Assembly (NCBI RefSeq): GCF_030063185.1
Contig: NZ_JASISP010000014.1
Coordinates: 1 to 64,000 of the forward strand
Direction of reading: 5' to 3'
DNA length: 64,000 nucleotides
DNA from: Arthrobacter sp. H35-D1
GTDB lineage: Bacteria > Actinomycetota > Actinomycetes > Actinomycetales > Micrococcaceae
A model generated the notes under the pieces. That model saw only the letters and a program-made list of their open reading frames with translations, had not been told where the DNA came from and did no database searches. The translations under genes were made by a program, and so were the position numbers. Positions 54,017 through 63,318 of this stretch are shown here, piece after piece (the first letter of the stretch is position 1; every line of letters begins with the position of its first letter).

Positions 54017-54871
54017 TCAATCTGTCTTTATCCACGGCAACCATTGTGGCAGGTCACTGGGCACGCTCAGCGGAAAATGAGGGGGACGCTTTTCAAGGAA
54101 AGATTGCACCCCTTCAACAGCGTCTCTATGTTCGCTCACGCCGGCGATCAGCTTCGAATCAACAGCATGCGCGGGGAAGGGGGTATCAAGTCCGCTGAGC
54201 CTGTTGAGCATTTGCTTGATCACGGCTGTGGACACCTCGGAGGTGTTCTCAATGAGATCACGGGCCAGGGCGTAGGCGGCTTCAAGGACGTCCTCGTGCT
54301 CGTGCAAGGAGGTGAGCAGTCCGGCGTCGAGCGCTTCTTTGGCCCCAAAGAGCCTGCCCGTAAGCATCCAGTCGGAGGCTTTCGAAACTCCCACAAGACG
54401 AGGCAGGTACCAGACGGAACCACCCTCGGGAAAAATGCCACGGCGGCTGAAAGGGAAAGCGAAACGAGAGTCATGTGCGGCGAGCCGGAAGTCGCACGAG
54501 AGCGTGATGGTGATGCCACCACCAACGCAGACTCCGCGCAGGGCACCAATGACGGGCTTGTTCATGGCATAGATGGTCTTTGAACAGCGCCCAGCAGGTT
54601 CCTGCCATAGTTCTGCATCATCCGACGGCGACATGTCAAAGCGCCCGCCACTGAGTTCGGCACCTACGGAGAAGTCTTTGCCCACGCAGGTGAACACCAC
54701 AACCTGAACCTGCGGATCGGCGTCTGCAGCCGTGAACGCATGCTCCAGCTCGTGCGCCATGGCGATGGTGTAACCATTGCGGGCCTCCGGACGGTTCAGC
54801 GCAACCGTGGCAATCCGGTCGGTGACGTTGTAGGTGATGGCCGAATAGGGAGTGGAAATTTGCGCTGTCAT
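54017..54871 (-). CDS. Enoyl-CoA hydratase/isomerase family protein
   Basis: A 284-residue crotonase-fold enzyme. NRPEARNGYT opens the fold, FSVGAELSGG and RGVCVGGGITITLSCDFRLA form the oxyanion hole, and RRGIFPEGGSVWYLPRLVG is the catalytic region with one clear glutamate in the usual second position. It is transcribed with the TetR gene and not with the thiolase/fadB genes. It may serve as a hydratase for a substrate different from that of FadB. Substrate unknown. Confidence 0.88.
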   Translation of the reverse strand: MTAQISTPYSAITYNVTDRIATVALNRPEARNGYTIAMAHELEHAFTAADADPQVQVVVFTCVGKDFSVGAELSGGRFDMSPSDDAELWQEPAGRCSKTIYAMNKPVIGALRGVCVGGGITITLSCDFRLAAHDSRFAFPFSRRGIFPEGGSVWYLPRLVGVSKASDWMLTGRLFGAKEALDAGLLTSLHEHEDVLEAAYALARDLIENTSEVSTAVIKQMLNRLSGLDTPFPAHAVDSKLIAGVSEHRDAVEGVQSFLEKRPPHFPLSVPSDLPQWLPWIKTD

Positions 54872-54911
54872 GGCCTTCGCTTTCAGTGCTGAAAGTAAAC
54901 ACGTGCATCAA

Positions 54912-54960
54912 CTATTGACACGATGTCAATAGTCCTGCACTATTGGCGGTATGTCAACAA
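54912..54960. promoter_or_regulatory. Tandem TetR operator overlapping a promoter
   Basis: A perfect palindrome with arms CTATTGACA (54912-54920) and TGTCAATAG (54924-54932), and a degenerate second copy, CTATTGGCG-N3-TGTCAACAA, at 54940-54960, 28 bp later. On the plus strand TTGACA (54915-54920) is followed after 17 bp by CACTAT (54938-54943), a plausible promoter for the thiolase operon: the first site covers the -35 and the second covers the -10 and start. Binding by the nearby TetR is inferred. Confidence 0.7.
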
Positions 54961-55156
54961 GTTGGTTTTTCTTCGGCGGGATCGATGCGGATCTACCCAA
55001 CGGGTCCTTGTTGCACGGAGAATTCGTCACCGGCTCGCTGTAAATTTGCCGTCACTTTTGCCGGCTTCAAAGCCCAAACCCGTAACCACCAACAGTTCTA
55101 CCCACCGTCCCACCGCGCACCAGCGTGGCAAGGACGACCATGGAAGGAATGCTCAC

Positions 55157-56380
55157 GTGAGCGAACAAGTTGTACCGGAAGCTTTTGTCTACGACGCCAT
55201 CCGCACCCCCCGCGGCCGCGGCAAGAAAGGAGCCCTGCACGGCACCAAGCCCCTTGATCTCGTGGTGGGCCTGATCGATGCGTTGCGCGAACGCCACCCG
55301 GAGCTGGACGAGGACCTCATTGACGATCTCATCCTCGGCGTGGTTTCACCCATTGGTGATCAGGGCGCTGTCATTGCCCGCACCGCCGTCCTCGCCGCGG
55401 GACTGCCTGACACCGTGGGCGGTGTGCAGATCAACAGGTTCTGTGCCTCTGGACTGGAGGCCGTGAACATGGCCGCCGCGAAGGTGCGCTCCGGGTGGGA
55501 TCAACTGATCATCGCCGGCGGCGTGGAATCCATGTCCCGGGTGCCTATTGGATCCGACGGCGGAGCCTGGGCCATGGACCCGGCCACCAACTATGACAGC
55601 TACTTTGTGCCCCAAGGTGTTGGTGCGGACCTCATCGCCACCACGGAGGGTTTCAGCCGGGTGGACGTGGACGCTTATGCGGTGCGCTCGCAGCGGTTGG
55701 CCGCACAGGCCTGGAAGGAAGGGCGCTTCGCCAACTCTGTCATCCCCGTAAAAGATCAAAATGGTCTTGTCATTCTCGACCATGACGAGCACATGCGCCC
55801 GGAATCAACTCCGGAGTCACAAGCAGGGCTGCGGCCCGCTTTCGCAGCCATGGGCGAGGCCGGCGGCTTTGACGCCGTCGCGCTGCAAAAATTCCATGCG
55901 GTGGAAAAAATTGACCATGTCCACACGGCAGCCAACTCTTCCGGAATTGTCGACGGCGCTGCCCTGGTACTGGTGGGAAATGCTGCGATGGGTGAGCGGC
56001 TGGGTCTGCGACCGCGTGCCCGGATAGTTGCCACGGCAACTTCCGGCGCCGACGCGACCATCATGCTTACCGGCCCCACCCCGGCCACCAGGAAGCTGCT
56101 GAAAACGGCCGGTCTGGGCGTTGCAGATATTGACTTGTTTGAAATCAACGAGGCTTTCGCCTCTGTGGTGTTGAAATACCAAAAGGACTTGGGCATCCCG
56201 GATGAAAAGCTCAACGTCAACGGCGGGGCCATTGCCATGGGGCACCCGCTCGGAGCTACGGGAGCCATGATCTTGGGCACCGTGCTGGACGAGCTGGAAC
56301 GTATTGACAAGCGCAGGGCGGTCATCACCTTGTGCATTGGCGGGGGCATGGGCGTGGCAACTTTGATTGAGAGGGTCTAG
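55157..56380 (+). CDS. Thiolase (acetyl-CoA acyltransferase)
   Basis: A 407-residue thiolase that cleaves 3-ketoacyl-CoA with CoA (or condenses acetyl-CoA). The acylated nucleophile is Cys96 in [12 protein letters not shown], His363 lies in [10 protein letters not shown], and the second cysteine is Cys393 in [13 protein letters not shown] is also present. The GTG at 55157 has AAGGAA 7 nt before it; the frame is open further up but without thiolase similarity. First gene of an operon with fadB, a dienoyl-CoA isomerase-like gene and a CoA ligase, after a leader of about 200 bp that shows no clear element. Confidence 0.95.
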   Translation: MSEQVVPEAFVYDAIRTPRGRGKKGALHGTKPLDLVVGLIDALRERHPELDEDLIDDLILGVVSPIGDQGAVIARTAVLAAGLPDTVGGVQINRFCASGLEAVNMAAAKVRSGWDQLIIAGGVESMSRVPIGSDGGAWAMDPATNYDSYFVPQGVGADLIATTEGFSRVDVDAYAVRSQRLAAQAWKEGRFANSVIPVKDQNGLVILDHDEHMRPESTPESQAGLRPAFAAMGEAGGFDAVALQKFHAVEKIDHVHTAANSSGIVDGAALVLVGNAAMGERLGLRPRARIVATATSGADATIMLTGPTPATRKLLKTAGLGVADIDLFEINEAFASVVLKYQKDLGIPDEKLNVNGGAIAMGHPLGATGAMILGTVLDELERIDKRRAVITLCIGGGMGVATLIERV

Positions 56381-56384
56381 AAAC

Positions 56385-58553
56385 ATGAGCGAGAGTACAA
56401 ACACCATCCGCTGGGAGCAGGACACCGACGGCGTTGTCATCCTGACCATGGATGACCCCAACCAGTCGGCCAACACCATGAACGCCGACTACACCGCCTC
56501 CATGCAGGCAGCCGTGGACCGGCTCGTCGCCGAAAAGGAGAACATCACCGGCGTCATACTGGCCTCGGCCAAAAAGACGTTCTTTGCCGGCGGAGACCTG
56601 AAGGACCTGGTGGGTGCCACGCCGGCTGATGCGCAACAGGTCTTTGACCTGGGCCAAAACATCAAGGCCCAGTTGCGCACCCTGGAAACCTTGGGCAAGC
56701 CGGTGGTCGCAGCCATCAACGGCGCAGCATTGGGCGGCGGGCTGGAGATCGCGCTGGCCTGTCACCATAGGATTGCGGCGGATGCCAAGGGCTCGGTCAT
56801 CGGCCTGCCGGAAGTCACCCTCGGCCTGCTGCCCGGAGGTGGCGGCATTGTCCGCACGGTGCGCCTCATGGGTATCGCTGACGCCACCATGAAGGTGCTG
56901 TTGCAGGGGCAGAAATACAAGCCACGCAAGGCTCAAGAAATTGGTCTTGTCCACGAAGTAGTTGACACGGTTGAAGAACTCATCCCGGCAGCCAAGGCGT
57001 GGATCCAGGCCAACCCCGACGCCGTGCAGCCCTGGGATGTGCCGAAGTACAAGATTCCCGGCGGCACACCCACAACCGCAGCGTTTGCCGCCAACCTGCC
57101 GGCTTTCCCGGCGAATCTGCGCAAGCAGCTCAAGGGCGCCAACTACCCGGCGCCGCGCGCCATCCTGGCGGCCGCCGTCGAAAGCACCCAAGTCGATGTG
57201 GACACGGCCCTGGAGATTGAGTCCCGTTATTTCGTGGAAGTCGTGACTGGGCAGGTCTCTTCCAACATGATCAAGGCATTCTTCTTCGACATGGGCCATA
57301 TTGCCTCCGGTGGCAGCCGCCCGGCAGGCTTTGAAAAGTACACGGCCAAGAAGGTGGCAGTCCTGGGTGCGGGCATGATGGGTGCCGGCATTGCCTATGT
57401 CTGTGCCCGCGGCGGCATGGACGTGGTGTTGAAGGACGTCTCCCAAGCAGCAGCCGAACGCGGCAAGAACTACTCCAAGACGCTGACAGAGAAGGCAGTA
57501 TCCCGGGGGCAGTCAACCCAAGACCAGGCGGATGCGTTGCTGGCCAAGATCACTCCCACCACGGCGGCGGCGGACCTTGCCGGGTGTGACCTTGTCATCG
57601 AGGCAGTTTTTGAAAACGTGGGGGTCAAGCAGGCGGCCTTCCAAGAAATTCAGGACATCGTGGGCGGTGATGCTGTCCTTGGCTCCAACACCTCCACACT
57701 GCCCATCACGGCGCTGGCAGCGGGCGTGCGGAGCCAAGAGAACTTCATTGGCCTGCACTTCTTCTCCCCGGTGGACAAGATGCCGTTGCTGGAGATTATC
57801 GCTGGCGAAAACACCTCGGATGAAACGCTGGCCAAAGCCTTCGACATCGCCGTGCAAATCCGCAAAACACCGATTGTTGTCAACGATTCGCGCGGCTTCT
57901 TCACCAGCCGCGTGATCGGCACGTTCATCAACGAGGCAATGGCCATGTTGGGCGAGGGCATCGCAGCCCCGTCCATCGAACAGGCCGGGCTGCAGGCGGG
58001 CTACCCCGCCCCGCCGTTGCAGCTGGCCGACGAGCTGAACCTGAGCCTGCTCGCCAAAATCCACAAGGAGACCAAGGCCGGGCTCGAGACGGACAACGGC
58101 GTACAAAAGTACCGCCACCACCCCGGTACAGACGTGGTGGACACCATGGTTGAGGACATCAAGCGCGCCGGCAAACTTGGTGGCGCGGGCTTCTACAACT
58201 ACGCCGAGGGCCACCGCACCGGACTCTGGGAGGGGCTGGCGGCGCGGTACGGCGGCACTTCGGAGATTCCCTTTGCGGACATGAAAGAGCGCATGCTCTT
58301 CGCCGAAGCCCTGGAAACCGTCAAGTGCTTGGATGAAGGCGTGCTGCGCAGCGTGGAGGACGCGAACGTTGGCTCCATTTTGGGCATCGGCTTCCCTGCC
58401 TGGACCGGCGGGGTGGTCCAGTACATGAACGGGTACGACGGCGGTCTGGCCGGCTTTGTGGCCAGGTCGCGTGAGCTTGCGGGCAAGTATGGCGAGCACT
58501 TCCTGCCGCCGGCATCGCTTGTTGCCAAGGCTGAAAAAGGCGAGCAGTACTGA
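56385..58553 (+). CDS. 3-hydroxyacyl-CoA dehydrogenase/enoyl-CoA hydratase (FadB/FadJ type)
   Basis: A bifunctional beta-oxidation enzyme of 722 residues. The hydratase half has FFAGGDLKDL, INGAALGGGLEIALACH and LPEVTLGLLPGGGGIVR with both catalytic glutamate positions. The NAD half begins near residue 325 with VAVLGAGMMGAGIAYVCA and has the NTSTLPI and HFFSPVDKMPLLEII motifs of hydroxyacyl-CoA dehydrogenases, then the C-terminal dimerisation repeats. ATG 56385 lies 4 bp after the thiolase stop. FadA- and FadB-like chains are the usual pair of the trifunctional complex. Confidence 0.96.
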   Translation: MSESTNTIRWEQDTDGVVILTMDDPNQSANTMNADYTASMQAAVDRLVAEKENITGVILASAKKTFFAGGDLKDLVGATPADAQQVFDLGQNIKAQLRTLETLGKPVVAAINGAALGGGLEIALACHHRIAADAKGSVIGLPEVTLGLLPGGGGIVRTVRLMGIADATMKVLLQGQKYKPRKAQEIGLVHEVVDTVEELIPAAKAWIQANPDAVQPWDVPKYKIPGGTPTTAAFAANLPAFPANLRKQLKGANYPAPRAILAAAVESTQVDVDTALEIESRYFVEVVTGQVSSNMIKAFFFDMGHIASGGSRPAGFEKYTAKKVAVLGAGMMGAGIAYVCARGGMDVVLKDVSQAAAERGKNYSKTLTEKAVSRGQSTQDQADALLAKITPTTAAADLAGCDLVIEAVFENVGVKQAAFQEIQDIVGGDAVLGSNTSTLPITALAAGVRSQENFIGLHFFSPVDKMPLLEIIAGENTSDETLAKAFDIAVQIRKTPIVVNDSRGFFTSRVIGTFINEAMAMLGEGIAAPSIEQAGLQAGYPAPPLQLADELNLSLLAKIHKETKAGLETDNGVQKYRHHPGTDVVDTMVEDIKRAGKLGGAGFYNYAEGHRTGLWEGLAARYGGTSEIPFADMKERMLFAEALETVKCLDEGVLRSVEDANVGSILGIGFPAWTGGVVQYMNGYDGGLAGFVARSRELAGKYGEHFLPPASLVAKAEKGEQY

Positions 58554-59449
58554 TGGAAACAGGTGGTCCTGCGGCGGGTGCGGCAGCGGAGGTGGACACC
58601 GCCGGGTTTGCCTTCACCCACGGCTGGACTGCCTTCGAGGTGGCGGCGGCACCCCAGCCGTCAGTCGCCGTCGTCCGTCTGCTTGGACCTGGCCGGGGAA
58701 ACATGATGGGGTTGGCCTTCTGGGCTGAACTGCCCCAGGTTTTCGCAGCCCTGGACGCCGATGAGACAGTGCGGGCGGTGGTCCTCACCGGCTCCGGGGC
58801 GCACTTCAGCACAGGCCTTGACGTGCAAGAGGTGTTGGGCGGTTGGCTCGGGAAACTGAGCTCGGGTGCCACCGCCCAAGCAGCCCAGCGCACCGAGCTG
58901 CTGGGTGTCATTCGGGCGTTGCAAGACGGTGTCACGGCCGTGGCGAGCTGTCGCAAACCCGTCATTGCGGCAGTTTCGGGCTGGTGCATTGGTGGTGGCG
59001 TGGATTTGATCAGCGCAGCGGATGTGCGGCTCGCCTCGGCTGAGGCAAAATTCAGCATCAGGGAGGCACAGCTCGCCATCGTGGCCGATGTGGGCAGTTT
59101 GCAAAGGCTGCGGGGAATCGTTGGTGAGGGCCATTTGCGCGAGCTGGCGTTCACAGCCAAGGACATCGCCGCCGAGCGGGCAGAACGTATTGGCTTGGTC
59201 AACGAGATCCATGCCGACCCGGAATCACTCATGAGTGCTGCATTGGCGATGGCTGCGGAGATTGCCGCCAACTCCCCGTTGGCGGTGGCTGGTACCAAGG
59301 CTGTGCTGAATGAGGACCGCGAAGAAACCATTGCTCGCGGGCTGCGCCACGTGGCCCTGTGGAACTCTTCCTTTTTGCACAGTGCGGATCTGCTTGAGGC
59401 GGTGGCCGCCATGGGGGAGCGGCGGCCAGGAGTTTTTCACGGGAAATAA
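58553..59449 (+). CDS. Enoyl-CoA hydratase family, dienoyl-CoA isomerase-like
   Basis: A 298-residue crotonase-fold protein. SGWCIGGGVDLISAADVRLA is the oxyanion region, and AIVADVGSLQRL closely follows the ADVG-x-LQRL signature of delta3,5-delta2,4-dienoyl-CoA isomerases, in which the aspartate is catalytic. Such enzymes process odd-positioned double bonds of unsaturated acyl-CoAs. The first 40 residues are an unusual Ala/Gly-rich extension. Start ATG overlaps the fadB stop by 1 nt (TGATG). Fits a module degrading unsaturated or branched chains. Confidence 0.88.
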   Translation: METGGPAAGAAAEVDTAGFAFTHGWTAFEVAAAPQPSVAVVRLLGPGRGNMMGLAFWAELPQVFAALDADETVRAVVLTGSGAHFSTGLDVQEVLGGWLGKLSSGATAQAAQRTELLGVIRALQDGVTAVASCRKPVIAAVSGWCIGGGVDLISAADVRLASAEAKFSIREAQLAIVADVGSLQRLRGIVGEGHLRELAFTAKDIAAERAERIGLVNEIHADPESLMSAALAMAAEIAANSPLAVAGTKAVLNEDREETIARGLRHVALWNSSFLHSADLLEAVAAMGERRPGVFHGK

Positions 59450-59526
59450 CGTTTGGACGCACGCAGAATCAGTTTGGAATTTCCATATTACAAGTCAATG
59501 TCGATTTCTATCACTGGGAGCTTTTC

Positions 59527-61059
59527 ATGTATCTCACCCAAGGTTTGCACCGTTCTTTGCAGTCGGATCCGCAGGGCGTGGCCACCATCTTCAAGGACCG
59601 TGTCCGGACTTATGCGCAGCACGCTGATCGCATAGCCCGCTTGGCCGGTGCTTTACAGGGACTGGGTGTGCAGGCTGGGGACAGGGTGGCGATCCTGTCC
59701 ATGAACAGCGACAGGTATGCCGAGTATCTGCTGGCTGTGCCTTGGGCAGGGGCTGCGGTGAACCCCGTCAACATCAGGTGGAGCCCAGCGGAAGTTGCCT
59801 ACTCCATGAATGACTCGGACACCCGGGTTCTGCTGATCGACGACGCCTTTGTGGCCATGGCTCCGCTCTTGCTGGAGAAGGCACCCGTGCTGACAATGCT
59901 GATCCACTGCGGCGACGGACCCACCCCGGAAGGAATGCTCTCTTACGAAGAACTGGTGGCCGGTAGCGAACCGGTACAGGATGCCTACCGCAGCGGTGAT
60001 GATTTGGCCGGAGTCTATTACACCGGAGGCACCACTGGATTCCCCAAGGGCGTCATGCTCAGCCACACCAACTTTGTCACCTCCGGCTTGGGCACCACGG
60101 CCTCGGGCGAGTTATTGCGCGCGGGTTCGGTGCTATTGCATGCAGCACCCATGTTCCATCTTGCCGATCTTGCTGCTTGGTGTGGGCTGACAATTCTTGG
60201 TGGAACCCACGTCATGGTGCCCTACTTTGAGCCAACCAGCGTGTTTAAACCGATGGAAGAGCACAAACCCACCGATGTACTGCTGGTGCCCACCATGATC
60301 CAGATCCTGGTGGACCACCCCGATAGCGGCAACTACGACCTTTCCTCCATGGAGAGAATGCTCTACGGCGGGTCTTCCATTTCCGAAGGAGTGCTGCAGC
60401 GCACCAAGCAGCGTTTTCCGGGCATCCGCCTGACCCAGGCCTATGGCCAGACGGAAGCGGCACCTGTCATCACCTTGCTGTTGCCGGATGACCACGAAGG
60501 CGTGCCCATGCGTTCCGGCGGTCGGGCTGCGCCGCACTGCCAAGTAGCCATTCTTGATCTGGATGGTCAAGAAGTCGCCGTTGGCGAGGTCGGCGAGATC
60601 TGTGCCAAGGGAGCCCACATCATGCAGGGCTATTGGAACAACCCGGAGCAAACTGCCCAAGCCTTGCGCGAAGGCTGGCTGCACACCGGGGACCTGGGCT
60701 ATTTGGATGACCAAGGTTTCGTCTATGTTGTGGACCGCCTCAAGGACATGATCGTCACCGGCGGAGAAAACGTGTATTCGGCAGAGGTCGAAAATGCGCT
60801 GAGCAAGCACCCCGCCGTGGCCTCTTCAGCCATCATTGGCGTCCCGGACGACAACTACGGCGAGCGCGTGCACGCCGTAGTTGTGCTGGGACCTGAACAG
60901 GTCGCCACGGCGGAGGAACTGCAGGCTTTTTGCCGCGAACACATCGCCGGGTACAAGGTGCCGCGCAGTTTTGAGTTCCCCGAAGCGCTGCCCATGTCCG
61001 GCGCTGGGAAGATCCTCAAGCGCGAACTGCGCGAGAACTACACCGCGGCACAGGAATAG
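59527..61059 (+). CDS. Long-chain-type acyl-CoA synthetase
   Basis: A 510-residue ANL ligase, different from the one at 50900. YYTGGTTGFPKG is the P-loop (Gly replaces the usual Ser), QAYGQTEAAP the adenine loop, WLHTGDLGYLDDQGFVYVV the ATP aspartate region, and SGAGKILKREL holds the catalytic lysine. GGGAG lies upstream of ATG 59527. Separated from the isomerase gene by a 77-bp AT-rich gap, possibly with its own promoter, and 6 bp from the MBL-fold gene. Activates a fatty or terpenoid acid; specificity unknown. Confidence 0.93.
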   Translation: MYLTQGLHRSLQSDPQGVATIFKDRVRTYAQHADRIARLAGALQGLGVQAGDRVAILSMNSDRYAEYLLAVPWAGAAVNPVNIRWSPAEVAYSMNDSDTRVLLIDDAFVAMAPLLLEKAPVLTMLIHCGDGPTPEGMLSYEELVAGSEPVQDAYRSGDDLAGVYYTGGTTGFPKGVMLSHTNFVTSGLGTTASGELLRAGSVLLHAAPMFHLADLAAWCGLTILGGTHVMVPYFEPTSVFKPMEEHKPTDVLLVPTMIQILVDHPDSGNYDLSSMERMLYGGSSISEGVLQRTKQRFPGIRLTQAYGQTEAAPVITLLLPDDHEGVPMRSGGRAAPHCQVAILDLDGQEVAVGEVGEICAKGAHIMQGYWNNPEQTAQALREGWLHTGDLGYLDDQGFVYVVDRLKDMIVTGGENVYSAEVENALSKHPAVASSAIIGVPDDNYGERVHAVVVLGPEQVATAEELQAFCREHIAGYKVPRSFEFPEALPMSGAGKILKRELRENYTAAQE

Positions 61060-61065
61060 GTCCCC

Positions 61066-62103
61066 ATGATCACCATTACCGGCACGGCACAATTCGAGGC
61101 ATGGCAGGGCAAACGCCTGCCGGGGGTGGAAGAAGTGCGCCCCGGTGTCTTCTCCATTCCCATCCCCTTTATCAACAACCCCATGCGGTACACGCTGGCG
61201 TACTTGTTGGTGGGCGAGGGGGAAACCGCCCTGGTTGATCCCGGTTGGGACTCGGATGAGGGATGGGAGGCGCTCAAGGCGGGGTTGGCAGCCGCCGGCC
61301 TCACGCCGTCGTCCATCACGGGTATTGTCGTCACGCACTTCCATCCCGACCACCTCGGCATGGCGGGACGACTGCGGGCAGCATCCGGGGCCTGGGTGGC
61401 GCTCGGGGAGCACGAGCCGCAAGCCGTGAGTTGGGGCAGCGAGCCCGACGCTTTTGTGGCGGCGGACAGAACGCAATTCGAGGCGTGGGGTGTGCCTGCC
61501 GACTTCCTGGACGAGGTGACGTTCCACAACGGCACGTGGGCGCAAATGGCAAGCGTCCAGGAGCCGGAGCGCCGCTTGGCCGACGGCGAACTGCTCCCCA
61601 TTGCGGGACTTGAAGTCCGCGTGCTGGCCACCCCGGGGCACACCCCGGGACACATTTGCCTGCTGGACGAAGCCAACGGGCTGATCCTCACGGGCGACCA
61701 TGTGCTGCCCCGGATCACCCCGCACGTCAGCCTTGAGACCCGCAACCAGGCGGATCCGTTGGGGGATTACCTGACATCCCTTGCGGCCATGGACGTCGCG
61801 GCGGACATGGAAGTGCTGCCTGCCCACGAGTACCGTTTCCGAGGCCTGCCCGAACGTGTCGTCGAGCTGCGGCAGCACACCTTGGCACGTTCGGCGGAAG
61901 TTCTGGCCGTGCTGGAATCAGGCACCGCGGAAACCGTGTGGGACGTGTCCCGGCAGCTGACGTGGTCGCGCGGCTTTGACTCGCTGCGCGGCTTTACGTT
62001 GCGGCTGGCCTTGGCCGAAACAGCCAGCCACCTGGTGTACCTGGCCGCCCGGGGAACTGCCGTGGATATTGCGGTTCCCCGCAGCACGGCGGCCGTAGGA
62101 TAG
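61066..62103 (+). CDS. MBL-fold metallo-hydrolase (LACTB2-like)
   Basis: A 345-residue metallo-beta-lactamase-fold hydrolase. The metal motif HFHPDH is at 91-96, the next ligand is in TPGHTPGH, the bridging aspartate in LTGDHVLP, and the last histidine in PAHEYRF: two metal sites look complete. The C-terminal part (about 270-335) resembles the winged-helix tail of the LACTB2 group. Such proteins act as thioesterases, glyoxalase-II-like hydrolases or nucleases; beside CoA ligases a thioesterase role is the most sensible inference. 6 bp after the ligase gene. Confidence 0.88.
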   Translation: MITITGTAQFEAWQGKRLPGVEEVRPGVFSIPIPFINNPMRYTLAYLLVGEGETALVDPGWDSDEGWEALKAGLAAAGLTPSSITGIVVTHFHPDHLGMAGRLRAASGAWVALGEHEPQAVSWGSEPDAFVAADRTQFEAWGVPADFLDEVTFHNGTWAQMASVQEPERRLADGELLPIAGLEVRVLATPGHTPGHICLLDEANGLILTGDHVLPRITPHVSLETRNQADPLGDYLTSLAAMDVAADMEVLPAHEYRFRGLPERVVELRQHTLARSAEVLAVLESGTAETVWDVSRQLTWSRGFDSLRGFTLRLALAETASHLVYLAARGTAVDIAVPRSTAAVG

Positions 62104-62295
62104 GCAGCATGGACAAGGAGCCGGGAACTGCATCCGCTGCATCGACCGGCCTCTGTTACACCGAATGGCCGGATCAACGAGGCGACCTGCTAGAAATAGA
62201 AACTGTTGCAAATGGCGGCAGTTGCACACCACGAGCATTAAACCGCCCGGACCACGGCGGTTCCGGGACGTTCTTCGAAAGAGGTTTTTTGGACC

Positions 62296-63249
62296 ATGTC
62301 GACCCCCTTGAACAAACAGGCCGCCGGCGTCGGTGCACGCTGGAAGGCCCTGGGCCCGTGGGCACGTACTGCCGTGGCGGCAATTGTGCTGGTGATTGTC
62401 CTGCTGGCGGTGGTTCTTGCCGCCCGGTGGTTTGTCATCCTGGATCCGGTGCAATCCTTCCTTAAGACGTATCCGGGCCAGTCGGTGCTGCCTGAATCAG
62501 CACCCGTGGGCTTTCCGGCTTGGCTGGGTTGGCAACACTTCCTGAACATGTTCTTCATCATCTTGATCATCCGTTCAGGCTGGCAGGTGCGCACCACCAA
62601 GCGACCGGCAGCCCACTGGGTGCGCAACAACAAGGGTCTGATCAAGACCAAAAACGCCCCGACCAAGATCAGCCTGGACCTGTGGTTCCACCAGACGCTG
62701 GACGCCCTCTGGGTGCTCAACGGCATTGTTTTCATTGTGGTGCTTTTCTTCACCGGCCAGTGGATGCGCATAGTGCCCACCAGCTGGGACATCGTCCCCA
62801 ACGCCATCTCCGCCGGGCTGCAGTACCTCTCCCTTGACTGGCCCACCGAAAACGGCTGGGTCAACTACAACGGACTGCAATTGCTCACGTACTTCATCAC
62901 GGTCTTCATTGCTGCACCGCTGGCCATTGCCACGGGCCTGCGCATGTCCGGGGCTTGGCCGAAGAATGCCCGCACACTGAACAGGATCTACCCGATCCAG
63001 GCCGCCCGGGCGCTGCACTTCCCCGTCATGATCTACTTTGTGGGTTTCATTGTGGTCCACGTGACCCTGGTGCTGGCCACCGGCGCACTGCGCAACCTCA
63101 ACCACATGTACGCCTCAAGCGACGTCGTGAACTGGTGGGGCTTTGGCATCTTTGCGCTGTCCTTGGTGGTCATGGCCGCGGCGTGGTTCCTGGCCACCCC
63201 GCTCTTCCTGCGCCCCATCGCGTCGCTGATGGGCAAGGTCACGAAGTAA
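62296..63249 (+). CDS. Cytochrome b561/b6-like di-haem membrane protein
   Basis: A 317-residue membrane protein with five to six transmembrane helices. Four histidines are at positions expected for two b-haems: GWQHFLNM, DLWFHQTLD, and the pair in RALHFPVMIYFVGFIVVHV. Members of this family are membrane anchors and quinone-linked haem subunits for molybdopterin or other oxidoreductases. No catalytic partner is seen within the window, either before or in the following 750 bp. AAAGAGG precedes the ATG at 62296 after a 192-bp gap from the MBL gene in which I see no other gene. Confidence 0.85.
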   Translation: MSTPLNKQAAGVGARWKALGPWARTAVAAIVLVIVLLAVVLAARWFVILDPVQSFLKTYPGQSVLPESAPVGFPAWLGWQHFLNMFFIILIIRSGWQVRTTKRPAAHWVRNNKGLIKTKNAPTKISLDLWFHQTLDALWVLNGIVFIVVLFFTGQWMRIVPTSWDIVPNAISAGLQYLSLDWPTENGWVNYNGLQLLTYFITVFIAAPLAIATGLRMSGAWPKNARTLNRIYPIQAARALHFPVMIYFVGFIVVHVTLVLATGALRNLNHMYASSDVVNWWGFGIFALSLVVMAAAWFLATPLFLRPIASLMGKVTK

Positions 63250-63318
63250 GCCAAACCCGCACCGGGCACCGGACATCGGTAAACCGGGCGGATCGGAAAC
63301 CCGAAACAAGGAGACACC

